Part shown: positions 57,754 to 64,000 of the stretch, in pieces
Layout of the letters: each line of letters begins with the position of its first letter
Position numbering within the stretch: the stretch's first letter is position 1
Source: Bradyrhizobium elkanii USDA 76
GTDB lineage: Bacteria; Pseudomonadota; Alphaproteobacteria; Rhizobiales; Xanthobacteraceae
Reading direction: 5' to 3'
Assembly: GCF_023278185.1 (NCBI RefSeq)
Contig: NZ_CP066356.1
Span: 3,092,001-3,156,000 of the forward strand
Length of the DNA stretch: 64,000 bases
Notes under the pieces: generated by a model
Seen by the model: only the letters and a program-made list of their open reading frames with translations
What the model was told of the DNA's origin: nothing
Database searches by the model: none
Program-made: the position numbers and the translations under genes

Positions 57754-59913
57754 TCATGCTCCGAGCACCGGCTCCTTGCCGGTGAAGGCCCTGAGTATAT
57801 TCGCCGTCAGGCGCGAAAGACCGTTGTCGCAGCCGTTCCAGGCCAGGGCGCCGGCATAGGCGATGGAGCCGACCGAAAACACCCAGCCGCCTCCATCGAT
57901 CGGAAACAGGACCATGTCCGATCTCACCACGTCAGGCCGCTGTGCGCCTCCCTGATCCGGGAGCGAAAGAGTAAGATCCTCGATGACGAGCTGATACTCG
58001 TTGCCAAGCCCGGTCGAAGTCCCGAGCACATAGGCATGCTCGGGACTCCCGAGCGTAACGTCGTACCTGTCGACCTCGTCTCCCACCGCTCCACCCAGCA
58101 CGTAGCCGTAATCGCCGACGATTTCCTCAGTGATGCCGTCGAACAATTTCGCGGCGGGCGAATTGTAGCTCGCCTCCAGCCGCCGATAGCCGCAGCCCTT
58201 CGACCATCCCTCCGATGCGAAGCCCACGCCTAGCATCTTGTTCGGGGCGCGGCCGCGCGTGCGCCAGATGCCGCCGGCTTCAGTCGTCGCAACATGGGTC
58301 CGTTCGCCATAGGGGGCATCCCAGCAGCGCGTGCCGCTGTTGTCGCGGCGCACCTCGATGACCCAGGGCTTTGCACCGAGCCGGCTCGTCACCCAGTAGA
58401 AGCCGTTGCCGCCAAGATACATGACCCGGCCGCCGTCATGCAGGTATCCGTCGAGGATATCGAGGCCGGTTCGTGTCCAGTATTCCGGGTGCGAGCCCGT
58501 GACGATCGCCGCGTACCGGTCGGCCAGGTTGCGGCCACCACGTTCGAAATCCTCGTCGGTTGCGACATGATATTCGATGCCGAGGTGCTCCAGCCATTCG
58601 ATGATGTACATGTCGACGGGAAAGTGACGATACGAGCCCGTTAGCCAGTTCGGAAAACCAGGGCGGACGTTGAACAGCGGCCGTCTGCGGCCCGAATAGC
58701 GAACCGGCGTTCCGTCGGCATGGGTATCGTAGCAGGAGCGGCCCGGCTCCGGATGTGAGAACAAGTACTGTTCGTCCTCGGGCACCACCTTGTCATGAGG
58801 CATCACCGATGAGAAATCGAGCGAGGCCAGGTGGTCGTTCGCATAGGCCAGATAGGTGTTGGTCGGCACCAGGAACAGCACGGGTGCCGAGGTGCCCGGG
58901 ACCGGCCTGACAAACAGCGGAAAATGATTGCGGCTTCCGCCGGCCTCGAGCCGAACTGCATAGACTCCGCTTTGAAAGTCCTCCGGCAGGTGGAATTCGA
59001 GATTATACCGCCAGCCGGCATCCACCATGTCGTCGTCGTGGAATTGCAGCGCACAGTAATGCTCGGGAACTTCGACGAAGGAGTCGCTTCGCCCGTCCCA
59101 GTTACGTCCGGTCACACCGCGCTCGACGCCGTTGACAAGGTGCCCCTTTCCGCCTCCAGCGTCCGGCTCAATCGTCTCTGACGCGAAGTCCCTGCCGAGT
59201 TTCCATGCTGCCCATGCCGGTTGCGCGGGAGTCTTCCCTGCGTGCCATGCGGCGATCGTCTCTGCGGATGGCTTCGCGAGGTGCAGCGTCGGCGAGTCGA
59301 TCTTGCCGTTATATGGCTCCAACGGCGACCCGGACGGGCCGATGCCGGACGCCGCGAGCCGGAGCGTGGCCGCATTTGCCGTCGCGCCGGTCGCCGCGCA
59401 GAGCGTGCGTTGTGCCCCAACCTTGGCATCAAGACGCCTGAGGTCGATGCAGACTTCGCCGTCGCCGATGGTAGTCAGGATCGAATACCAGTGTTTGGCG
59501 ATGATCGCATCCGGCAAGACCGCGAGCGGTGCGCTGCCCATTCGAAGCGCAAGACCGCCTGAGACGATGACGAGCGCAATGTCGCCAATCGACCAGATGG
59601 CCTGGGGCGCGCTCCGCTCGGGGACGGTCGGCCATGCCCAGCAATGGACGCTGATCGCCGTATCCTTGATCGGTGAGGGAAGCGGAAATTCGGCGTGCGA
59701 GCCGACCACCGTGGATTGCACGCCGCCGGAAACGGTGCGGTCGAGCACCGACGAGAAATCGACCACCTTGCCCTCGATCGCTTCGTCGCGCCCGGGACCC
59801 GAGACCAGTCGCACGAGGCTTGCGCGGACGGTGGCGTGCGGCGTGCTGATCGCAAGCCGGACGACATCGCCGGGCTCGCAGGACCACTCCTCGAAATAAG
59901 CCTGGATATCCAT
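57754..59913 (-). CDS. N,N-dimethylformamidase large-subunit-like protein
   Basis: A 719-residue protein. An N-terminal beta-rich, LamG-like region (residues about 90-260) precedes the catalytic domain of the dimethylformamidase large-subunit family: GVYAVRLEAGGSRNHFPLFV, LFLVPTNTYLAYAND, PGFPNWLTGSYRHFPVDMYI, EWLEHLGIEYHVATDEDFE, VTGSHPEYWT and YLGGNGFYWVT. Characterised members hydrolyse dimethylformamide and need a small subunit, which I do not see here, so the amide substrate is open. ATG at 59913. Nearby are a kinase, a HAD phosphatase and a peptide-type ABC importer, suggesting uptake and breakdown of an amide compound. Confidence 0.8.
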   Translation of the reverse strand: MDIQAYFEEWSCEPGDVVRLAISTPHATVRASLVRLVSGPGRDEAIEGKVVDFSSVLDRTVSGGVQSTVVGSHAEFPLPSPIKDTAISVHCWAWPTVPERSAPQAIWSIGDIALVIVSGGLALRMGSAPLAVLPDAIIAKHWYSILTTIGDGEVCIDLRRLDAKVGAQRTLCAATGATANAATLRLAASGIGPSGSPLEPYNGKIDSPTLHLAKPSAETIAAWHAGKTPAQPAWAAWKLGRDFASETIEPDAGGGKGHLVNGVERGVTGRNWDGRSDSFVEVPEHYCALQFHDDDMVDAGWRYNLEFHLPEDFQSGVYAVRLEAGGSRNHFPLFVRPVPGTSAPVLFLVPTNTYLAYANDHLASLDFSSVMPHDKVVPEDEQYLFSHPEPGRSCYDTHADGTPVRYSGRRRPLFNVRPGFPNWLTGSYRHFPVDMYIIEWLEHLGIEYHVATDEDFERGGRNLADRYAAIVTGSHPEYWTRTGLDILDGYLHDGGRVMYLGGNGFYWVTSRLGAKPWVIEVRRDNSGTRCWDAPYGERTHVATTEAGGIWRTRGRAPNKMLGVGFASEGWSKGCGYRRLEASYNSPAAKLFDGITEEIVGDYGYVLGGAVGDEVDRYDVTLGSPEHAYVLGTSTGLGNEYQLVIEDLTLSLPDQGGAQRPDVVRSDMVLFPIDGGGWVFSVGSIAYAGALAWNGCDNGLSRLTANILRAFTGKEPVLGA

Positions 59914-60090
59914 CTGACGCCGCCCACGCTCGCTGGTTAAGTCCGCTTCGGACGCGCAATGTCCGAGCGCGCGCCCATCATTCGCGGATCAAAGCCGGCG
60001 GGGAAACATCTGTTGCGGCATTCTGGAGTCCGGGAGCAACAACACTGGAGAAGAGGACAGGCGCGCCGCGGCTGGTCCCGAAAGTCCGCG

Positions 60091-61074
60091 TCACAATCCG
60101 CGCAGGAAGCGGTCGCCGAGCGCGACCGTTCCGTCGGTGTAGCCCGTACCCAGGCGCCGTGCGGTTTCGGTGTCCGAATGCGAAGCGAGCCAGGCCGTCA
60201 GCAGCATGCGCCTGAGCATCACGAACGCAGGCAGCATGGCCTCGTCGTCGCGCGAGACCGGTGCGACGGTCCGGTATCCCGCAAGCCACGACTGCTGGAG
60301 CAGGTCCATCACCGGCTCGTGCTCGATGAAGCTGACGGCCGCGGCGAAGTCATAGAAGAACCACGAGAAGCCGCAATCGTCGAAGTCGATGACGCCGAGC
60401 CGGTCGCCTTCGACGAGCAGGTTGGCGAGGCGGAGGTCGGCGTGAACGAGGCCAAACCGCTGCTCGCTCCGTCCGTAAGCCTCGACGCGCCGTTCAAGTT
60501 CGTCGGCGACCCTCTGCAGCAGCCTGCGGCCATCGTCGCGCAGGCCAAGACCGGCGCGCCAGTCACCCCATAGTGGCCGGCGGCCCAGCATGGCATCGAA
60601 ATCCCAGACCTTGCGCTGGAACGTTGATGGCATTGTCCATCGGCGGCTGTGCGCGTGAAGCCGCGCGCTGGTCGCGCCGAGCTCGCCGAACCAGGTGGCC
60701 AGATCGTCCGAGGCGTCCGGCTCCTTGCCGCTGAGGAATTCGAACGCAACGACGTGTCGCGTCGCGCCACTCAGGGGAATGGGGCACAACAGGTGTCCCT
60801 CCCGATCGGCGACCGGGCGCGGCGTGAGCACCACGTTGTCTGCGATCACGGCGTCGATCCAGGCGAGCTCGGACGCAATCTCGTCCGGCGAGTGATAGCC
60901 GGGCCGCTGCACGCGCAACACGAGTTTTTGCCGAGCGGCCGGGTCCTGCGCAAGAAAGGTGGTGTTCTCGGAATGGCTGAGAAAGACGAGCGTCGATTGC
61001 GATGATAGTCCCCAGCGCGGCAGGCTCGCCGCGAGAGAGGCCTGCATGCTCTCGATGAGGCCGGGAGTCATCAT
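60091..61074 (-). CDS. APH/homoserine-kinase-II-type phosphotransferase
   Basis: A 327-residue small-molecule kinase of the aminoglycoside-phosphotransferase fold. Motifs: RQKLVLRVQRPGYHSPDEIA (lysine strand), FEFLSGKEPD (hinge), RFGLVHADLRLANLLVEGD (catalytic HxDxxxxN) and LGVIDFDDCGFSWFFYDFA (metal-binding Asp). The ATG at 61074 overlaps the stop of the HAD phosphatase gene in ATGA, so the two are coupled. A kinase paired with a phosphatase of unknown substrate probably modifies an intermediate of the neighbouring amide pathway. Antibiotic resistance is unlikely. Confidence 0.8.
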   Translation of the reverse strand: MMTPGLIESMQASLAASLPRWGLSSQSTLVFLSHSENTTFLAQDPAARQKLVLRVQRPGYHSPDEIASELAWIDAVIADNVVLTPRPVADREGHLLCPIPLSGATRHVVAFEFLSGKEPDASDDLATWFGELGATSARLHAHSRRWTMPSTFQRKVWDFDAMLGRRPLWGDWRAGLGLRDDGRRLLQRVADELERRVEAYGRSEQRFGLVHADLRLANLLVEGDRLGVIDFDDCGFSWFFYDFAAAVSFIEHEPVMDLLQQSWLAGYRTVAPVSRDDEAMLPAFVMLRRMLLTAWLASHSDTETARRLGTGYTDGTVALGDRFLRGL

Positions 61075-61916
61075 CGCGGCCAACCGACCGTCTCGGGGGG
61101 CGCGAGGTCAAGAAGGCTCGCGATGATGCGATCGGGAACGACGTCTGCAACCGCATTGAAAGGGACGTCGCTGGCGAGCAGGATCGACCGCATGCCGGCG
61201 GCCTTTCCTGCGGCGATATCGGTGCCGATCTGGTCGCCGACCATGACGGTCTCATGCCGGGCGGTGCCGAGATGCGCCAGCGCCTGTTCGATCAGGAACG
61301 GTTGCGGCTTGCCTAGCACGATCGGCTTCGTATTGGGAACGGCCGCCGCAATCGCGGCCGTGATCACGCCGACGCAAGGATCGTAGCCGTCATGAACCGG
61401 CGTCAGGACATCTGGATTGGTGGCGATGACGGTTGCGCCGGCGAGTGCGGCCCTAACCGCGGTACGCAGCTTGACGTAGTCGAACGCGGCATCGAATCCG
61501 AGCACGACGATCTTGGGTTCGACGCAGGTCAGGCGATAGCCGCTGTCCTCGATCGCCTCGAGCAGTGGTCGCTCGCCGATCGCAAACACGGGCGTGGTGC
61601 GCGCCCAGCGCCGTTCGAGCAGGGATGTGACCGCCGAAATCGTCGTGAAGACCTGTGACGGCTCGGCCGGAATGCCGATGCGGCTCAGCTTGGCTGCAAA
61701 TTGCGCGGCGGATTTGGTCGAATTGTTGGTGACGAACGCATAGGGCAGGCCCCGCTCGCTCCATCCGAGAAATGCCTTGACGGAGTCTTCGATCGGAGTG
61801 TCGCCGCGATAGGCGACACCGTCGAGATCCGAGATGATGCCGCGAATGGGATGGTCGGCCGGAGCAACACGCTGTTCCAATGCTGGGATTCCGTTCAGTT
61901 CCGCGAGCGTGATCAT
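61071..61916 (-). CDS. HAD-IIA family phosphatase
   Basis: A 281-residue HAD hydrolase of the NagD/4-nitrophenylphosphatase group. It shows GIISDLDGVAYRGDTPI (nucleophile D-L-D), FVTNNSTKSAAQFA (motif II), VLGKPQPFLIEQAL (motif III Lys) and MVGDQIGTDIAAGKAAGM (motif IV). It dephosphorylates a sugar phosphate, glycerol phosphate or similar; the substrate is not predictable. First gene of the coupled phosphatase-kinase pair. The ATG at 61916 has only a weak ribosome binding site. Confidence 0.85.
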   Translation of the reverse strand: MITLAELNGIPALEQRVAPADHPIRGIISDLDGVAYRGDTPIEDSVKAFLGWSERGLPYAFVTNNSTKSAAQFAAKLSRIGIPAEPSQVFTTISAVTSLLERRWARTTPVFAIGERPLLEAIEDSGYRLTCVEPKIVVLGFDAAFDYVKLRTAVRAALAGATVIATNPDVLTPVHDGYDPCVGVITAAIAAAVPNTKPIVLGKPQPFLIEQALAHLGTARHETVMVGDQIGTDIAAGKAAGMRSILLASDVPFNAVADVVPDRIIASLLDLAPPETVGWPR

Positions 61917-62217
61917 ACGGTTGCCGGCATGGCGTTGCTGCTCTGTGCATCCATGATTTGTGTGCTGCACACTGGAGAGGTGTCCTTGCTTGCCGTGCGT
62001 CATGTTTCCGGGAGCGGAAAATCTCTGTGCGCGACTGCGGCGCCCCGGGAGTGTCAGCAACGGAATCGTGGAGCAGCAGGAATCGGGCGATTGCCGTCTT
62101 TGGTCTAGGCTTTGCAGGCGTGAAAGCCACGATTTGTGCAAGACGATCGAAACGGCTGAGTGCCTTGCGGCCTCGAGAGCAGTTTCAGCGTTGCCGAAAT
62201 CATCGAGGGATTACCAT
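61917..62217. other. Divergent promoter region
   Basis: 301 bases between the phosphatase gene (minus) and the importer gene (plus). No operator of the FixK type or other recognised element. Confidence 0.4.
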
Positions 62218-63780
62218 ATGATCAACCGCAGAGACTTGATGTTAGGGGGACTGGCCGGGGCCGCGGCGTTCGGCTTCGGGCGGGTCAATCCCGACTTTCT
62301 TGTGAATTCCGCCTTTGCCGCCGAGGGCAAGACACTGCGCTTTCTTGGCGCGGAAGCGCTGACCGGCAACTGGGACCCAACCACCCATACCAATCTCGGC
62401 CAGCTCATCGTCGAGGGCTTCGTGTTCGGCTATCTGACGCGGGCGCCGATGCGGCCGGAGAAACCGGACGAGCTGATCTTCGAGCTGGCTGAATCGATGA
62501 AGCCCATCGACACCTATAAGATGGAGGTGAAGCTCAGGAAGGGCGTCAAATTTCATGACGGGACCCCGTTCACAGCGGCCGACGTCAAGGCGACCTACGA
62601 ATATGGCTGCCAACCCGATCGTCCGGCGCAGTGGTACCCCGGTCTCGTCACCGTCGACGTCGTCGACGACTACACCTGCCACATCAACACCAAGGCGCAG
62701 GGCTATCCGGCGACGCTCTACTACTATCTGTCGTCCTTCCTGCCGATCATGTCGGCCAAGGACGTTGCCAACAAGGCGCAGCTCTCGGCGCGCATGAACG
62801 GCACGGGCCCCTACAAATATGTCGAGCAGAAAGGCGACACCACCGTTCTCGCCGCCAATCCCGACTTCTTCCTCGGCGCAGCGAAGATCCCGGGTGTCGA
62901 GTATCACTTCGTCGGTGACACCACGACGCGCACGCTGTCGCTGTTGAACGGCGAGGCCGACATCATCGAGCGGCTCGAGCAGGAGCAGGTCGAGACCATC
63001 TCGAAGGATGCCCGCTTCAGCATCCACAAGGCGGTTTCGGTCGAGAACAAATACCTGTTCTTCCGCTGCTCGAAGAAGCCGTTCGACGATCCGAGGATTC
63101 GCCTCGCCGCATGCTACTCGATCGACCGCAAGCAGGTGCTCGACGTGCTCGGCGTCTCCGGCATCTATTCCAAGGCGCACATCTCGCCGGTCAAGTTCGG
63201 CTATGCCGAGGTGGCCGACTATCCTGAATTCGATCCGGACAAGGCGCAGAAGCTGCTCGCGGAGGCCGGCTTCCCCAAAGGCCAGGGCCTGCCCGAGCTC
63301 ACCTATTACACGTCGGTCGGCTTCTATCCGAAGACGAAGGAATATGCCGAGTTGATTACCGGCATGCTCCAGGAGCAGGGGTTCAAGGTCAATCTGCAGA
63401 CGCTCGAAGTCGCGGCGTGGGGTAATTTGCTTTACGACAAGCCCGGCGGCGGTGAGGGCAACATGATCGACTGCGGCTGGTGCACCGGCTCGCCCGAGCC
63501 GGATCTCGTCCTGCGCACACACTTCCACTCCTCCTCCAAGCGCATCACCGGCATCGTCGACAAGGACATCGACGCGGTGCTGGACAAGGAGCGCAACGCC
63601 ACGACAATCGAGGAGCGCAAGAATATCCTGCAGACCGAGACGCTGCCGACCATCGCCAAGAAGGCCCCGGCGCTCGCGTTGTTCACCTCGGTCTTCATCC
63701 ATGCCTACAGCAAGAAGCTGGATGGTCTGTACATCTATCCGAACGGCATGCAGGACATGACCAAGGCAACATTGGCATGA
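62218..63780 (+). CDS. Peptide/nickel-type ABC transporter solute-binding protein (SBP family 5)
   Basis: A 520-residue periplasmic binding protein. Twin-arginine-like signal (MINRRDLMLGGLAGAAAFGF), mature start near AAEGKTLRFLG. Family 5 motifs: MEVKLRKGVKFHDGTPFTAA, ADVKATYEY, NGTGPYKYVE, DDPRIRLAACYSIDRKQVLD and GFYPKTKEYAELI. GGGA lies before the ATG at 62218. It binds oligopeptides or similar solutes and delivers them to the permease that starts at 63882. A 12-base-pair hairpin follows the gene, as in many such operons where the binding protein is made in excess. Confidence 0.9.
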   Translation: MINRRDLMLGGLAGAAAFGFGRVNPDFLVNSAFAAEGKTLRFLGAEALTGNWDPTTHTNLGQLIVEGFVFGYLTRAPMRPEKPDELIFELAESMKPIDTYKMEVKLRKGVKFHDGTPFTAADVKATYEYGCQPDRPAQWYPGLVTVDVVDDYTCHINTKAQGYPATLYYYLSSFLPIMSAKDVANKAQLSARMNGTGPYKYVEQKGDTTVLAANPDFFLGAAKIPGVEYHFVGDTTTRTLSLLNGEADIIERLEQEQVETISKDARFSIHKAVSVENKYLFFRCSKKPFDDPRIRLAACYSIDRKQVLDVLGVSGIYSKAHISPVKFGYAEVADYPEFDPDKAQKLLAEAGFPKGQGLPELTYYTSVGFYPKTKEYAELITGMLQEQGFKVNLQTLEVAAWGNLLYDKPGGGEGNMIDCGWCTGSPEPDLVLRTHFHSSSKRITGIVDKDIDAVLDKERNATTIEERKNILQTETLPTIAKKAPALALFTSVFIHAYSKKLDGLYIYPNGMQDMTKATLA

Positions 63781-63788
63781 TGATTGCT

Positions 63789-63816
63789 CGGCAGGCCGGG
63801 TACGCCCGGCCTGCCG
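63789..63816 (+). terminator. Intercistronic hairpin after the solute-binding protein
   Basis: A perfect 12-base-pair stem (CGGCAGGCCGGG with CCCGGCCTGCCG) closed by a TACG loop, between the binding-protein and permease genes. No T-run. Probably an mRNA stabiliser or partial attenuator. Confidence 0.65.
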
Positions 63817-63881
63817 GTTCGCGAACGCAGGCCGGACTGGTCGGGTCTGGTCCTCATGAATTGCAAGGGTAGCCCTTCTCG

Positions 63882-64000
63882 ATGTTGATCCTGGAATTCC
63901 TGGTCAAGCGGATCGCGCAGGGCATCCTGATCGTCTTCATCACGTCGTTGATCATCTTCACGCTGCTGCGCGTGGTGCCGGGCGATCCCGTGCGCCTGAT
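63882..64000 (+). CDS. Peptide-type ABC permease (DppB-like), 5' end
   Basis: The first 39 codons, starting MLILEFLVKRIAQGILIVFI and including TLLRVVPGDPVRL. The basic start, first hydrophobic helix and the 'R-x-x-P-G-D-P' motif are characteristic of the first permease of peptide/nickel ABC importers. It follows the binding-protein gene by 101 bases in the same direction. The rest lies outside the window. Confidence 0.9.
   Translation, partial: MLILEFLVKRIAQGILIVFITSLIIFTLLRVVPGDPVRL

Noticed and set aside
60091..61074. Aminoglycoside resistance gene
   Set aside because: The fold is shared with many metabolic kinases, and coupling to a HAD phosphatase in a catabolic-looking cluster argues against resistance.
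62242..63702. A 486-codon minus-strand frame opposite the solute-binding protein
   Set aside because: Composition is typical of antisense to a GC-rich gene (repeated Arg, Val, Asp); no domain is visible, whereas the plus strand encodes a clear SBP.
1..64000. CRISPR arrays, rRNA and tRNA genes
   Set aside because: I looked for regularly spaced repeats and for cloverleaf or rRNA-like conserved stretches, including near the integrase, and saw none; a tRNA-scanning program would be needed to exclude a tRNA fully.

Overview
The window is GC-rich alphaproteobacterial DNA. The most likely source is Bradyrhizobium or a close relative in the Nitrobacteraceae. The grounds are the protein families present, FixK/FNR-type operators of the form TTG[A/C]-N6-[T/G]CAA, FixL- and FixJ-like pieces, and a P1B-5 ATPase with a hemerythrin tail. 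This is judged by eye; no database was searched.

Layout. (1) 1-4.3 kb: the end of an archaic (Csu-type) chaperone-usher pilus operon; the usher has a one-base frameshift. (2) 4.3-7.1 kb: small genes, a decayed integrase and a decayed CHASE3/PAS (FixL-like) sensor. (3) 7.1-48 kb: a large accessory island. It holds universal stress proteins (USPs), CBS-BON proteins, a P1B-5 metal ATPase with a hemerythrin domain, PEP synthase, a beta-glucosidase/glucokinase/PfkB operon, a nitroreductase, a Pcm-erythromycin-esterase fusion, GroEL with Hsp20, cytochrome c, a trypsin-like protein, BON proteins, ChaB, an HlyD/ABC/ABC exporter and host-attachment proteins. Broken paralogues of the same families lie between the intact genes. 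(4) 44.3-45.9 kb: recombinase and IS630 debris and an unknown gene. (5) 48.5-57.5 kb: a mosaic of damaged genes (MurJ, a secreted protein, an FAD oxidase, AmrS, CapA, ISAs1) with an MpaB-type oxygenase and a single-domain response regulator. (6) 57.7-64 kb: a dimethylformamidase-like enzyme, a kinase/phosphatase pair and the start of a peptide-type ABC importer.

The main result is the regulatory wiring of region 3. I find 19 exact matches to the FixK/FNR consensus, 18 of them between 7.1 and 47.1 kb. Thirteen are full TTGA-N6-TCAA palindromes, where about one would be expected by chance in 64 kb. Many end 54-59 bases before a start codon. With the box at -41.5 (class II FNR/FixK activation) this predicts leaders of about 20 bases. 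The island therefore reads as one low-oxygen regulon.

Its contents resemble the mycobacterial DosR dormancy regulon: USPs, CBS proteins, PfkB, Hsp20, a nitroreductase, a calcium-type P-ATPase remnant and an erythromycin-esterase fusion. A plausible joint role is survival at low oxygen: carbon flow through glucokinase, PfkB and PEP synthase, protein repair (Pcm, GroEL, Hsp20), metal export, envelope maintenance (BON) and nucleotide sensing (USP, CBS). This is inference from content and operators. The many fragments show that the island grows and decays by duplication and recombination.
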